Source: Acetobacter aceti
Lineage (GTDB): Bacteria; Pseudomonadota; Alphaproteobacteria; Acetobacterales; Acetobacteraceae
Assembly (NCBI RefSeq): GCF_002005445.1
Contig: NZ_CP014692.1
Coordinates: 2,976,501-3,040,500, forward strand
DNA: 64,000 nucleotides
Direction: 5' to 3'
Part shown: positions 28,910 through 38,959 of the stretch, piece after piece
Layout: every line of letters begins with the position of its first letter
Position numbering within the stretch: position 1 is the stretch's first letter
Position numbers and translations under genes: made by a program
Notes under the pieces: model-generated
Told to the model about the DNA's origin: nothing
What the model saw: the letters and a program-made list of their open reading frames with translations, nothing else
The model's database searches: none

Positions 28910-30249
28910 CAGGACAGAACTCTCAGCGCATCCGCAGGAGAAATCCGTCCATCATAAAGCGCGCGCCCGACGATCACGCCCTCGATCCCCGGCACGTCAG
29001 CCGCCACACGGCGCAGCGCCGCAAGATCATCAAGAGAGCCGACGCCGCCGCTGGCGATCACGGGGACCGAGACTGTCCGCGCCAGACCAGCCGTCTGCTC
29101 AAGATCCAGCCCCTGCAACATGCCGTCACGGGTAATCTCGGTGAAAATGATCGCCGCCACCCCGGCATCCTGCATGCGCAGACCAAGATCCGTCGCCTGC
29201 ATGTCAGACACTTCGGCCCAGCCCTCTGTCGCGACCAGCCCCATACGCGCATCAATCCCGGCAACGATCCGTCCTGGGAACAGGCGACAGGCTTCCTTGA
29301 CCAGATCAGGGTTTTTCACTGCCACCGAACCCAGGATCACACGGGAAATTCCGGCTTCCAGCCAGCTTTCGATGCCAGCCAGATCACGGAGACCGCCACC
29401 AAGCTGCACCGGCACCTTCGCATTCGCCACAATCTGCTTCACGGCGTCGTTGTTGGCTGAACGACCTGCGAACGCACCGTTCAGATCCACGACATGCAGC
29501 CAGTTGAAGCCCGCGGCACACCAGGCCCGTGCCTGCGCCCCCGGATCGTCCGAATAGACCGTTGCATCATCCATCTCGCCCCGGCGCAGACGCACGCAGG
29601 CGCCGTCCTTGAGATCAATCGCGGGATAGAGGGTAAGAGCGCGGGCGGTCATGTCGGCAGACTTTCCATGATCGGTTTCAGAGGACGCTCCGTTTTGCAG
29701 GAGGCGGCTGTTTTCCTGAAGGCGTTTTACGAAATAATGGCCACGCAGCATCTGGCCGTCACCCAGCGCGTAATAGGGGTTGGTCCCCCATTTCTCGAAA
29801 CCAAGGGTCTGGAACAGCGCGATCGCTCTCCCCTGGGACTCCCGCACGTCCAGATTGAGGAACTGATAGCCCATCGCCCGGGCGCCCTTGATGATTTCCT
29901 CGATCAGGAGGCGGCCAAGACCAATGCCGCGGGCATAAGGCGCAATATGGAACTGCGTGACGCTGGCGGTCATCGCCTGCGCCTCGTTGCTGCGGGACGG
30001 CCTGACCAGCTGCGCCGATCCCACGATGATTCCATCCTGCCGCGCCACGAACAGCAGGCGTTCCGGCACCAGCAGAATACCCCGGAAATAGCGCTCGAGA
30101 ACGGACCGCCCCTGCGGCCTGACCCAGGCGAAACCGCCGCCTTCAAGAATGGACGCATCGACGCATTCACACAGCGCCTGCAGATCATCCTCGCTCAGCG
30201 TCTGGACGCGCTCGGCGATCAGACCCGGTGTGCCAGTCTCACCGCTCAT
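28909..30249 (-). CDS. hisA: GNAT acetyltransferase-HisA fusion: phosphoribosylformimino-AICAR-phosphate isomerase
   Basis: One uninterrupted 446-codon frame holds two domains. Residues 1-180 are a GNAT acetyltransferase ([21 protein letters not shown] as the acetyl-CoA loop, [25 protein letters not shown]). Residues 205-446 are HisA ([51 protein letters not shown]), the isomerase acting on ProFAR before HisF/HisH. A Met at residue 200 (ATG at 29652) begins a normal HisA and has GGAAAG about 11 nt upstream, so a separate HisA could also be made. The frame starts one base inside the hisH stop. Confidence 0.92.
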   Translation of the reverse strand: MSGETGTPGLIAERVQTLSEDDLQALCECVDASILEGGGFAWVRPQGRSVLERYFRGILLVPERLLFVARQDGIIVGSAQLVRPSRSNEAQAMTASVTQFHIAPYARGIGLGRLLIEEIIKGARAMGYQFLNLDVRESQGRAIALFQTLGFEKWGTNPYYALGDGQMLRGHYFVKRLQENSRLLQNGASSETDHGKSADMTARALTLYPAIDLKDGACVRLRRGEMDDATVYSDDPGAQARAWCAAGFNWLHVVDLNGAFAGRSANNDAVKQIVANAKVPVQLGGGLRDLAGIESWLEAGISRVILGSVAVKNPDLVKEACRLFPGRIVAGIDARMGLVATEGWAEVSDMQATDLGLRMQDAGVAAIIFTEITRDGMLQGLDLEQTAGLARTVSVPVIASGGVGSLDDLAALRRVAADVPGIEGVIVGRALYDGRISPADALRVLS

Positions 30250-30917
30250 CAGAGCGATCCCTCCGGTGTCCAGTGCAGAAAATTGGCCAGAATACGCAAT
30301 CCGACTGTCTGGCTTTTCTCTACATGGAACTGCGTGCCGGCCCTGTTGCCCTGCGCCACAATCGCCGGAACCGCGCCGCCGTAATCGGTAGTCGCCAGCA
30401 GTTCTTCCTGCCGGGTCCCCGTCAGAGCATAGGAATGCACAAAGTAACCGTGTGGCCGGTCACCCAGCCCCTCCGTCAGCGGATGCGACCGGGACAGGAT
30501 CAGTTCGTTCCAGCCCATCTGGGGCAGCCGCAGATCCGGCGCCTCCATGGGGGCGATCTCTCCTCCAATCCAGCCAAGCCCGTCCGTCACGCCATGTTCG
30601 AGGCCACGCTCCGCCATCAACTGCATGCCCACGCAGATTCCAAGGAATGGCGCACCTCTGCCTACAGCCGTGTCCAGAGCATCCCTGAGGCCATCGACAG
30701 CCGCCAGCCCACGAGCGCAATCCGCGAAAGCGCCCTGTCCAGGCAACACGATCCGATCGGCGTCCAGCACTTTTACGGGATCATTCGTGATCACGACGGT
30801 TGCCGCCAGCCCCGACAGGCGCGCGGCTTCTTCCAGAGCACGCGCAGCCGAGGCCAGATTACCGCCGTCATAATCAATGACGACAACAGACTGAGCGCTC
30901 TGCGGTGACATCGCCAC
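30249..30917 (-). CDS. hisH: Imidazole glycerol phosphate synthase glutaminase subunit HisH
   Basis: The class I glutamine amidotransferase partner of HisF. 222 residues. Features are VVVIDYDGGNLAS, VLPGQGAFADCARGL, the nucleophile elbow GICVGMQLM and the His-Glu pair in TQFHVEKS. The GTG at 30917 is preferred because GAGGAG is 9 nt upstream; an ATG lies two codons later. It immediately follows the DUF2628 gene. Confidence 0.96.
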   Translation of the reverse strand: MAMSPQSAQSVVVIDYDGGNLASAARALEEAARLSGLAATVVITNDPVKVLDADRIVLPGQGAFADCARGLAAVDGLRDALDTAVGRGAPFLGICVGMQLMAERGLEHGVTDGLGWIGGEIAPMEAPDLRLPQMGWNELILSRSHPLTEGLGDRPHGYFVHSYALTGTRQEELLATTDYGGAVPAIVAQGNRAGTQFHVEKSQTVGLRILANFLHWTPEGSL

Positions 30918-30919
30918 GA

Positions 30920-31363
30920 TCAGACTCTCCTCGTGAAGGCGACGGCGAACGGATCTGGGATACGCTCATCAGACCCAGCGGGCGATCCAACGCGATCCAC
31001 CGCACGATCCATATACCGCAGCAGCGCCGTCTCCCGGTTTGGTCCGACGACGAGGCCGTCCGCGCCATACCCTTTCAGCCGCAGTTCCCATTCCATCACT
31101 TCCGCGCTGAACGCCGCCAGAGCGAAACGGGCGGCCAGCATCAGGGCAGGCGCGATCCACAGCTTCGCCAGCAGGGTCGCCGCGATAATGGACGCAGCGA
31201 GAAAAAGGCTGCCAGAGATCCAGGCTCCCGACCATATCAGGGCGACGCCCCCGAACAGCAGCGCACTCCATCGAAACGTCTGAGGCACCAGCACCGGCAA
31301 CTGATCCTTTTTCCGTTTCGCTGAAATGTCCTCTTCAGGCAACCAGACTGAAAAAGCCTTCAC
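30920..31363 (-). CDS. DUF2628 membrane protein within the his cluster
   Basis: 147 residues with two to three hydrophobic helices (about 30-85) and the C-terminal family signature [19 protein letters not shown]2628 proteins are found between hisB and hisH in many Alphaproteobacteria, but their role is unknown. The GTG start overlaps the hisB stop (GTGA), so it is translated with the histidine genes. Confidence 0.85.
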   Translation of the reverse strand: MKAFSVWLPEEDISAKRKKDQLPVLVPQTFRWSALLFGGVALIWSGAWISGSLFLAASIIAATLLAKLWIAPALMLAARFALAAFSAEVMEWELRLKGYGADGLVVGPNRETALLRYMDRAVDRVGSPAGSDERIPDPFAVAFTRRV

Positions 31364-31956
31364 AGGACCCCCTTGGTGGACGGAATGACGCCTGCCGCCC
31401 GCTCATCGTATTCGACTGCCATCCGCAGCGCCCGCGCTGTCGCCTTGTAGGCGCTCTCGGCGATGTGGTGGCTGTTACGGCCCGTTTTCTGCGTCACATG
31501 TAATGTAATCATGGAAGCCATGGCGAACGCCCGGAAAAATTCCTCGAACAGTTCGGTGTCCATGACCCCGATCTTTTCGGTTGGGAACACGACCGACCAA
31601 GCCAGGAACGGGCGTCCGGACAGATCCACCACCACCTCCGACAGCGCCTCATCCAGAGGCACCAGCGCATGACCGAACCGGCGCACGCCACGCTTGTCTC
31701 CAAGCGCCTGCCGCACAGCCTGCCCCAGTGCGATGCCGACATCTTCCACGGTATGGTGGAAATCCACTTCCAGATCGCCCTTTGCGACAATCTCGATATC
31801 CAGCATCCCGTGCCGCGCCAGAGCCGTCAGCATATGGTCAAAAAAACCAATGCCGGTGCTGATCGAGGCTTCACCCTTACCGTCCAGATTGACGGCGACA
31901 CGGATATCAGTCTCGGTTGTTACGCGGTGGAGGGCGGCGGTACGGATTTCGTTCAT
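31360..31956 (-). CDS. hisB: Imidazoleglycerol-phosphate dehydratase
   Basis: Dehydrates IGP to imidazole acetol phosphate. The 198-residue frame from ATG 31956 has the usual monofunctional HisB length. Metal-binding signatures are [27 protein letters not shown] and [12 protein letters not shown]. In-frame ATGs at 32013 and 32043 would add 19 or 29 residues that do not resemble the family. First gene of the leftward cluster hisB-DUF2628-hisH-hisA-hisF-hisE-hit. Confidence 0.96.
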   Translation of the reverse strand: MNEIRTAALHRVTTETDIRVAVNLDGKGEASISTGIGFFDHMLTALARHGMLDIEIVAKGDLEVDFHHTVEDVGIALGQAVRQALGDKRGVRRFGHALVPLDEALSEVVVDLSGRPFLAWSVVFPTEKIGVMDTELFEEFFRAFAMASMITLHVTQKTGRNSHHIAESAYKATARALRMAVEYDERAAGVIPSTKGVL

Positions 31957-32073
31957 GGGCGCTACTGATACAGGAGGAAGGCGAGAAACGCTATTGGTTC
32001 CCACCTGTTTCATGGGCGCCGTGCGACGCTCCATTCCGCACATCCGGACATGATCCGCGAACCTATGAAGCTT

Positions 32074-34461
32074 TCAGCTGACGGAATGCAGGTTCTTGAG
32101 AGATTCAATCAGGCTGGACGCCTGACTTTCCGGCATCGGACGTCCGAGAAGAAAGCCCTGCATCTCGTCACATCCATGCTCTGCCAGCAGGGAAAGCTGC
32201 GCGCCTGTCTCGATGCCCTCTGCGGTCACCCGCAGCTTGAGCTTGTGACTCATCACGATGATGGACTCAACAATCGTCCAGGCATTCGGGTCATTGGTGA
32301 TCTTGTTGATGAACGACCTGTCTACCTTCACCTTGTCGAACGGAAAATTGTGCAGATAGGCAAGACTTGAATAGCCGGTCCCAAAATCGTCAAGCGCCAC
32401 GCGAACCCCGAGCGCCCGCAGGTCACGGACCAGAGCCAATGCCTTGGGCACGTCTTCCATCAGCAGGGTTTCCGTCACCTCAAGCTCAAGACGGGAAGGC
32501 TGCAACCCTGTTTCTTCAAGAGTCTTCATGACGGTATTCACCAGATCCACACGCCGGAACTGGGTTGGGGACAGATTGACGGCAATACTCACATCAGACT
32601 GCCATCCGGCCGCTACCCCGCAGGCGGTTTTCAGGACCCACTCTCCCAGCGGCACGATGAGACCGGTTTCCTCGGCCAGTGGAATGAAACGATCCGGAGG
32701 AATCATCCCACGTGTAGGGTGCGGCCAACGCGCCAGCGCTTCGAATCCCGTGATGACCCCGGAAACATCGAACAGCGGCTGATAATAGATCCGCAATTCA
32801 CTCCGCCCCAGCGCGGCACGCAGATCAAGCTCCAGATCATGCCGCTCCTGCACAGCCGTCTCCATACCGGCCTGAAACTCGTAGACCTGCCCCTTGCCTT
32901 TGATTTTCGCCTGATACATGGCGATATCGGCGTTTTTCAGAACCATCTGGGTGTTGTCGCCATCACGTGGACAAAGGGCGACACCAATACTGACCCCCAC
33001 ATAGACGTCATGCCCGCCCAGCGCGAAGGGCTGCCACAGACAGGCAATCAGTCTTTTCGCCAGATGAATGGCGTCATCTATGTCTGCTACCGAACGCAGG
33101 ACGATCACAAACTCATCACCCCCCAGACGAGCGATGTAGTCGGTGTCTCGAAGCTGCGCCTGAAAACGAACGGCGACTTCCTTGAGAAGCTTGTCGCCGG
33201 CGTGATGTCCGAGAGAGTCGTTGACGGCCTTGAATCCATCCAGATCCAGGCCGAGCACGGCGGCCATTGTTCCATGCTGGAGCGCGTGCTCGATAACCTG
33301 ACCAAGAACACTCTCCAGCCCCCGACGGTTGGGAAGCGCCGTCAATGTGTCATGCATCGCAAGATAACGAATATAATCTTCTGCGGCCTTACGTTCCGTC
33401 ACGTCACGAATGGCGACCACAGTGGCCTGCCCATCAACGTAAGGCACTTCGCGCGACAGAACCTCAACAGGGATTCGTCGGCCGCCCGGCCCCAGCAATT
33501 CAAGCTGTTCAGGCGCGCCAATCCGGCCGGTCAGAACGGACGCCATGTCTTTCTGCGCGCCAAAACCACCAGAAAACAGATCAGGCACCCTCAGCAGCTT
33601 GATGTCATTCAGCTCCAGTCCCGTCATCTCGAGAATGCTCAGGTTGGCGTCCATCACCACGTCATCGCGACTGATCAGAATGCCCTCGAACGTGCCATCG
33701 GCGAGATGGCGCATCCTGTCTCCTTCCCGCTGCTGGGATGTCGCAACACGGATATCGAGCAGAGATGCAACACAAAGAAGAAACACCATCGCCAGCCCGC
33801 CCGACAGACACAGGACGGACAGGGGAGAGAACAGGGCGCTATCGGGTGTCTGGATAACCGTCAGCCACTGATCAAATGGCAGGATGGACCCCATCGATCC
33901 AAGCGGCAGCAGAGCCAGGGCGAACGCCAGAAGAATGCTTGCGACCAGCCGGGGGCGGGCCGCCAGGGCGCTTCCAAGCTCCCAGAAGGCAAAAGCGCAC
34001 AGGGTGGCACCTATGACGAGTACAATCAGGACGGCGGAAAGATCATACGCAAGTGTGGCGGGACTGACAGTCGCGACAAGAATGTCAAAAGCCGAAAAGG
34101 CCATACCGAACGACAGCAGGGCTCCAGACATAATGGCCGTTTTGATGGAGCGTCTGACATTCAGATAAAAATAGGCCGCACCCACGGCGAAGCAGAAGGT
34201 CAGCAGACCCGTGATTTCGGTCGTGGGCTGAGGGAAATTCCAGAGCAGATTGGGATAGGTCGACCAGAATGTATCGAAAAAGATTGTCAGGTCGGCGATG
34301 GAAACAAGCAGGGCAAACAGCACGATCCGAAGCGGGATCGACCATTTGTTTCTGGACAGGAAAAAGATGGCCAGCGCCGCGAAAAGAAACGCCTGCAGAA
34401 CCACTGTCACATGCGAACGGAGATGCTGTTCACTGAGAAGAAATGTAAACAGCCGTTCCAT
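32074..34461 (-). CDS. Membrane PAS-GGDEF-EAL cyclic-di-GMP signalling protein
   Basis: 795 residues. The N-terminal 240 residues contain seven or eight hydrophobic helices, an unnamed sensor. A PAS domain follows (about 250-360), then GGDEF (about 365-525) with an intact GGDEF (about 446) in RLGGDEFVIVL, then EAL (about 545-785). The EAL domain keeps EAL in GFEALARW, the metal-site NLS, ETLLMED, DDFGTGYSSL, the Lys in DKVKVD, AEGIE and the Gln in EMQGFLLG. Both catalytic domains therefore look active. It would set c-di-GMP levels, which in acetic acid bacteria control cellulose synthesis and motility. Confidence 0.93.
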   Translation of the reverse strand: MERLFTFLLSEQHLRSHVTVVLQAFLFAALAIFFLSRNKWSIPLRIVLFALLVSIADLTIFFDTFWSTYPNLLWNFPQPTTEITGLLTFCFAVGAAYFYLNVRRSIKTAIMSGALLSFGMAFSAFDILVATVSPATLAYDLSAVLIVLVIGATLCAFAFWELGSALAARPRLVASILLAFALALLPLGSMGSILPFDQWLTVIQTPDSALFSPLSVLCLSGGLAMVFLLCVASLLDIRVATSQQREGDRMRHLADGTFEGILISRDDVVMDANLSILEMTGLELNDIKLLRVPDLFSGGFGAQKDMASVLTGRIGAPEQLELLGPGGRRIPVEVLSREVPYVDGQATVVAIRDVTERKAAEDYIRYLAMHDTLTALPNRRGLESVLGQVIEHALQHGTMAAVLGLDLDGFKAVNDSLGHHAGDKLLKEVAVRFQAQLRDTDYIARLGGDEFVIVLRSVADIDDAIHLAKRLIACLWQPFALGGHDVYVGVSIGVALCPRDGDNTQMVLKNADIAMYQAKIKGKGQVYEFQAGMETAVQERHDLELDLRAALGRSELRIYYQPLFDVSGVITGFEALARWPHPTRGMIPPDRFIPLAEETGLIVPLGEWVLKTACGVAAGWQSDVSIAVNLSPTQFRRVDLVNTVMKTLEETGLQPSRLELEVTETLLMEDVPKALALVRDLRALGVRVALDDFGTGYSSLAYLHNFPFDKVKVDRSFINKITNDPNAWTIVESIIVMSHKLKLRVTAEGIETGAQLSLLAEHGCDEMQGFLLGRPMPESQASSLIESLKNLHSVS

Positions 34462-35429
34462 ACAAGAATCATTCCGTTCAGGGACACATCAACTTTCTCC
34501 TGACTCTCGCACGTACTTCTTAATGATCGTATAAAGTCAATAGATGCTCGAGTTAAAAAAGAGACAGCCACTCGAAAAAGATTTCCAGGCGGACATGCGG
34601 TCCCTCGGCCGTACACCTGCTCCGGCATGATCCCGCCCATCAACACAAGATTCCCCCGGACCTGAACAGTGCAGCCAGCGGCTCCTGAAGGACACGTCTG
34701 ACACCAGCCCTGAGGCTGGCGTCACCACAGGAGGCGTATCGACACTTGCCGAAACCACGTGATCTTACGGCACTTCAGATTATGCCTCCCCACCTGAGCC
34801 TGTCAGATGAGGAGAAATCTTCTATCCAGAGCGACGGCATCCGCCGACGGCGCATCGCCATCCTGCTGCCCGGCTATCGCGCGGCGGCTATGCGGGCAGA
34901 TGGAGTTTTCGAAAGGGGAGCACAGGCGCTGCGACTTCAGGAGAGGCTGGAACTCCAGGATTTCACGGGGCGCAGGATATCTTCCGAGCCGTCCGGATAC
35001 GATGCCGCGATCTGCGCTTTGGGTTCAACACCCCTCCCCTGCGCTGCTCTGCCTCTCAGGGCCTGCAAATCCCACGGAACACACAACTCGCCGGATGAAA
35101 GCATCTCGTGAAAGTATTTATACTACCATTTTTCATGGATAGAAATAAGATTTTCAGAAAGCTGACACCCAGACATTGACAGAAAACGGTATCGTTTTTT
35201 CTGACACCATTCCCTGTCGCATTTGAAAAAACAAAAGATACACAGATATCAATGGCAACCCGCCACTCGTCATATGTGCATCACGACTTTCATGCAGGCT
35301 CTGACCACGGAATTTTCTCTTGGCTGCAAAGATGATTTTTCTTTCCTGCATGGAATGTCATACTGAATTCCGGATTCATTTTCAGATCTCTGGATTTATT
35401 TATTTTCACTGAAATCTTATGATATAATC

Positions 35430-35448
35430 ATAAATAATTATCATTACT
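35430..35448. promoter_or_regulatory. Fur-box-like sequence
   Basis: ATAAATAATTATCATTACT matches the 19-bp Fur consensus GATAATGATAATCATTATC at 12 positions, best over the right half (TTATCATTA). It lies in an AT-rich promoter-like stretch upstream of the TonB-dependent receptor. Iron control of that receptor is inferred. The distance to its start codon (about 420 bp) is long, so a leader transcript or a different target is possible. Confidence 0.45.
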
Positions 35449-35638
35449 GTAGAAACTCACCCAATATCACCAATAACATACTGCATATCGGGCGCGAACG
35501 GGACTTCCTTTGTCTGGACGCACTTACGCATTTCGCCCGCACAAACAACGGATTCCGCATGCCCTCCGCACCTCAGGGGACGGCTGAGATGCCAGTCGGA
35601 CGTTGTCTCTGCAAACCTGACATCATGGAGGCCAACAA

Positions 35639-35728
35639 ATGCTGCTCGGATATAATGCTGATTGCGTCATGATATATACCGACGACACCTCACAGTCCGA
35701 TCACCACACGATCAAAGATGATTCGTAG
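35639..35728 (+). CDS. Possible 29-residue leader peptide upstream of the TonB receptor
   Basis: The ATG at 35639 is preceded by GGAGG with a 7-nt gap, one of the better ribosome-binding sites in the window. The 29 residues (MLLGYNADCVMIYTDDTSQS, then a His-His-containing tail) match nothing I know. It ends about 140 bp before the receptor gene. It could be a small regulatory leader or noise. Confidence 0.3.
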   Translation: MLLGYNADCVMIYTDDTSQSDHHTIKDDS

Positions 35729-35869
35729 CTGTATTATTCTGGCAACACTACCTCACAATCGTCCGCCATTTGGATGTCTAGATACCGCCGTATATAGACA
35801 TCCTCACGCCTGAAGGGGAATAAAGGGCTTGCACCATATCCCTGCTCATATTCCGGACGCACCCGCCCC

Positions 35870-38272
35870 ATGTCTTGCCGCTTCCCTACTGTTTTTATTG
35901 CCGGAACGTTTTCATCAGTTCTGCTGACAACTTCGGCGCTGGCCACCACGGCCGAGCCGTTGCAGGAAGGCAAGGCCAGCAGACAGACACCAGCAAAAAC
36001 CCGGACAGCCAGAGCGCCTGTTACCGGAATCCCCGTCAAAAAAGCAGCAACCCGCACCACACTTTCCAGAGCCGCTCCCATTGCCGGAATACTGGATGGT
36101 TCCAATGGCGAAACAGTCACCGTACATGGTCATCACGCCGCTGACGGTACTGGCGCCAAATACATGAACAAGACTGTCTATCTCGGACCGCTGGGCAATC
36201 GGGATACGCTGGACACGCCTTATTCCATCATGGGCGTTCCGCATGATGTCATCGTCAATCAGCAGATCCGCAACCTCAACGATCTGGCGCAGTATCTGCC
36301 TTCCGTACAGCTGGAAGTTCGCGGCGACCCCAACACGTCCCGCCCACAGTCACGCGGTTTCGAGGCGGATGTGATTTCCAACTCTCGTCTGGACGGCCTG
36401 AACGTGGTCTCCACCACGCCTTATCCGGCGGAATGGGTGGACAATCTCCAGGTTCTGAATGGTCTGGCTGGCGCGATGTACGGGCCACAGAACCCGGCAG
36501 GTGTCTTTGAATATACCCTCAAGCGCCCGACTGACCGACGTACGGAACGATTGTCTGTCGGTGTGGATTCCGTCGGCACACCGACCGTAAACGGCGATAT
36601 TTCCGGTCGTCTTGGTCATAATGGCTGGTTCGGCTATCGTCTGAATATGCTGCACGCCGACGGTACGGCCTACACGCAGGGCAGTTCGGTACGTCGCGAG
36701 ATGGTCAGCGGTGACTTCGACATCCATCTGGATGACAAAACAGTCATCGAACTTGACGCCAGCCATTACACGTACGATCAGCGCGGCACAGCGCCCGGTT
36801 TCGGTATTCTGGCGACCGGTGTTGGCGGCGACAAGCTGCCCGAAGCGCCGGACCTGAGCAAGCGTCTGGCTCCCCAGTGGAGCGGCTACAACATGGAAAC
36901 CAACACTTTTCTTGCCAAGATCAGGCACCAGATCAACGAAGACTGGAGCTTTACTCTCGGCGGCCTGTATCAGGATGCTGCGCGGCAGGCTTTCGGTGTG
37001 ACTGATACGCTCTGCGACGGCGGCAAGTCCTGCGGTGGAAAGACCGGCAGTGACGGCTGGTACAGCTCGAAGGCGACAGCCACGACCACGGCTGACGATT
37101 TTCGTGTCGGCAGCAACATGGCCTATTTCAACGGGCGTGTTTACACCGGCCCGATCCGGCATGATCTGGTCATCGGCACCAACGGCTACATGATGGGTAA
37201 CTACAACCCTGTCGCTGCCGTGACGAGCGCCCAGAATCTCGGCGTCATGAATATGTATGGCCCTTCCCCCGATGGCGGCACGCAGCCCTATTACCGCGGC
37301 CGCTACAAATCCAGCAGTGTGACCAGTCAGGCCTTCATCATTGGTGATACGCTGAAAATCAACGAGCACTGGTCGATCATGGGAACACTGGCCTGGAGCT
37401 GGATCAATCAGGAAGGCGCGCTGAACGCCACCAGTCCGCTTGTGAAAAGATTCAGCAAATCGGCGGCTTTCAGCCCGACGACAAGCATCATGTACAAGCC
37501 AACCGAAAATCAGACGATCTACTTCACATATGGCCGGTCGGTTGAAGCAGGCCCTGTCACCCCCAACAGCGCCAGCTATACCAATACAAATATCGCACTC
37601 CCGATCGCGCATTCCGAGGAATATGAAGTCGGCTACAAGCTGCGCTTTCTCCAGAAAATGCAGTTCAACGTGGCCGGTTTCAGAATCACCTCGCCTTACG
37701 CCCTGTATGTCGCCGCTGCGAATCCCTCACAGGGCTGTTCGGCCGGAACCAACTGCCAGACCTATCAGTATGGCGGAACGCAGCGGAATTACGGTGTTGA
37801 AGCGCAGATTTCTGGTGAAGTCCTGCCCAACCTGTCCGTTCTTGCTGGTATGACCTGGCTTGATGCGGAACTGGTCCACGCGGCCTCTCCCACACTCAAC
37901 AAGAAGGAAATCGTCGGCGCGGCGCCTCTTCAGGCCAGCCTCCTGCTTGATTATCGCCTGTCGGCGTCGCTTGGGTCCTTCGCCTCGGGCTTCGCCTTCA
38001 ATGCCGGCGTGCATTACATGGGCAACCGTGCGGCCAATGTCACCAACACGCTGCATACCGGTTCCTACACCACTCTTGAACTCGGCACGCGCTACGCCTT
38101 CCATGTCGCCAGATTTCCATGGGTTGCGCGGTTCGGCGTCAGCAATGTGACAAACGAACGCTACTGGGCGTCCGTTTATACCGGTTCGCCCAGCGGCACA
38201 TCAGGCGCGGCGTCCAGCCTGTATGCCGGACTGCCCCGCGTCTATCACTTCACCCTGTCGGCAGAGTTCTGA
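35870..38272 (+). CDS. TonB-dependent outer membrane (siderophore) receptor
   Basis: 800 residues. Signal peptide to about residue 25 (SSVLLTTSALA), a Lys/Arg/Thr-rich linker, a TonB-box-like ETVTVHG (about 83-89), the plug domain (YSIMGVPHDVIVNQQIRNLN, YLPSVQ, SRGFEADVISNSRLDGLN, NLQVLNGLAGAMYGPQNPAG) and a 22-strand barrel. It ends in YHFTLSAEF with the terminal Phe needed for BAM assembly. Plug features match ferric-siderophore receptors. The exact ligand is unknown. No exbB/exbD or FecR/sigma pair lies next to it. Confidence 0.92.
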   Translation: MSCRFPTVFIAGTFSSVLLTTSALATTAEPLQEGKASRQTPAKTRTARAPVTGIPVKKAATRTTLSRAAPIAGILDGSNGETVTVHGHHAADGTGAKYMNKTVYLGPLGNRDTLDTPYSIMGVPHDVIVNQQIRNLNDLAQYLPSVQLEVRGDPNTSRPQSRGFEADVISNSRLDGLNVVSTTPYPAEWVDNLQVLNGLAGAMYGPQNPAGVFEYTLKRPTDRRTERLSVGVDSVGTPTVNGDISGRLGHNGWFGYRLNMLHADGTAYTQGSSVRREMVSGDFDIHLDDKTVIELDASHYTYDQRGTAPGFGILATGVGGDKLPEAPDLSKRLAPQWSGYNMETNTFLAKIRHQINEDWSFTLGGLYQDAARQAFGVTDTLCDGGKSCGGKTGSDGWYSSKATATTTADDFRVGSNMAYFNGRVYTGPIRHDLVIGTNGYMMGNYNPVAAVTSAQNLGVMNMYGPSPDGGTQPYYRGRYKSSSVTSQAFIIGDTLKINEHWSIMGTLAWSWINQEGALNATSPLVKRFSKSAAFSPTTSIMYKPTENQTIYFTYGRSVEAGPVTPNSASYTNTNIALPIAHSEEYEVGYKLRFLQKMQFNVAGFRITSPYALYVAAANPSQGCSAGTNCQTYQYGGTQRNYGVEAQISGEVLPNLSVLAGMTWLDAELVHAASPTLNKKEIVGAAPLQASLLLDYRLSASLGSFASGFAFNAGVHYMGNRAANVTNTLHTGSYTTLELGTRYAFHVARFPWVARFGVSNVTNERYWASVYTGSPSGTSGAASSLYAGLPRVYHFTLSAEF

Positions 38273-38390
38273 TCCGCTTTCACGAAAATCCGCTTGTTTG
38301 CAGCGCCTCGGGCCAAAGCGACAAGCGGATCAATTCCAACGAGCTGAATGAAAGACGGTAATTTTTCCGATATTTTTCCTGATGTTCATT

Positions 38391-38412
38391 GAACATCTTT
38401 TGAATAGAAAAA
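38391..38412 (+). terminator. Probable intrinsic terminator after the TonB receptor
   Basis: GATGTTCATTGAACATC is a perfect palindrome followed by TTTTG, 118 nt after the receptor stop. As RNA it folds to a 6-bp stem with a 5-nt loop and a short U tract. A longer inverted repeat (ATCCGCTTGT at 38288-38297 with ACAAGCGGAT at 38321-38330) lies just before it. Confidence 0.5.
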
Positions 38413-38413
38413 T

Positions 38414-38955
38414 GTTCCGGGGCGTGTCGTCAGTTAGGCAGGATGATGATTGAGGCGAACTGAACGGCTGCGAGAAAGGTAGATTTGAGTTTATCGTATC
38501 GGGTTGCGAGAGCGCGGAACTGTTTGAGTTTATTGAGGAGCCGCTCGATAAGGTTTCTCTCCCTGTAGAGGGCGAAGTCTGTTTTTCGTTGTGTCGTTCT
38601 GTTCCGTTTTGGTGGAATGATCGAGATAATCCGGCGCTCTGTCAGCCGATCGATCAACCTGTCCGCATCATACGCCCTGTCGGCAAGGAGAACCTCCGGG
38701 TCGATGTTTTCCAGAAGTGGTTTTGCCTGAGCAATATCGGCATCCTGACCCGGCGTCATGTCGAGTTCCACCAAATTACCCAGCATATCGCAGATGGCAT
38801 GGATATTCGTGGTCAGTCCGCCTCGTGAGCGTCCGATGGCCTGATCCGCGCCTCTTTTTGAGGGCTCCGGCACTGTGCTGGTGCGCCCGGACAATCGTGC
38901 TGTCGATCATCAGATACGCGTTGTCGCGATCGGCGATCGTCGACAAAATTTTCAT
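38414..38955 (-). mobile_element. Truncated IS5-family (IS427-type) insertion sequence
   Basis: The transposase is split in two frames, as is usual for this group. From about 38950 the frame reads KILSTIADRDNAYLMIDSTI then VRAHQHSAGALKK. After a frameshift in the A-rich CTCAAAAAGAG the homology continues as GADQAIGRSRGGLTTNIHAI and on to the stop at 38430. The catalytic residues visible are the first Asp (MIDST), the second Asp in LLADRAYDAD and the Glu in RNLIERLLNKLK. The upstream third of the transposase is missing. The right end probably is the GGGGCGTGTCGTCAGTTAG at about 38416. Confidence 0.8.
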
Positions 38956-38959
38956 AATC

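Larger units (their letters stand above)
34462..35869. other. 1.4-kb region without a confident gene, upstream of the TonB receptor
   Basis: The first half (34462-35110) has a plus-strand frame at 34746-35111 (121 codons from TTG, or 109 from ATG 34782) with an Arg-rich segment (RRRRIAILLPGYRAAA). I do not recognise it and rate it unlikely to be a gene. The second half (35110-35460) is AT-rich and carries the Fur-like box listed separately. The last 400 bp is a GC-richer leader that includes a 29-codon ORF with a good ribosome-binding site. Confidence 0.35.

Noticed and set aside
32719..34503. 594-codon plus-strand open frame
   Set aside because: It is exactly antisense to the GGDEF-EAL gene, has no recognisable domain and is rich in His, Arg, Gln and Pro, as mirror frames of GC-rich genes are.
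34746..35111. 121-codon plus-strand open frame in the large gap
   Set aside because: No homology or ribosome-binding site recognised; Arg/Ala-rich composition; kept only as a remark in the gap entry.
36350..37612. 420-codon minus-strand open frame
   Set aside because: Antisense to the TonB-dependent receptor, with no family features; a shadow frame.
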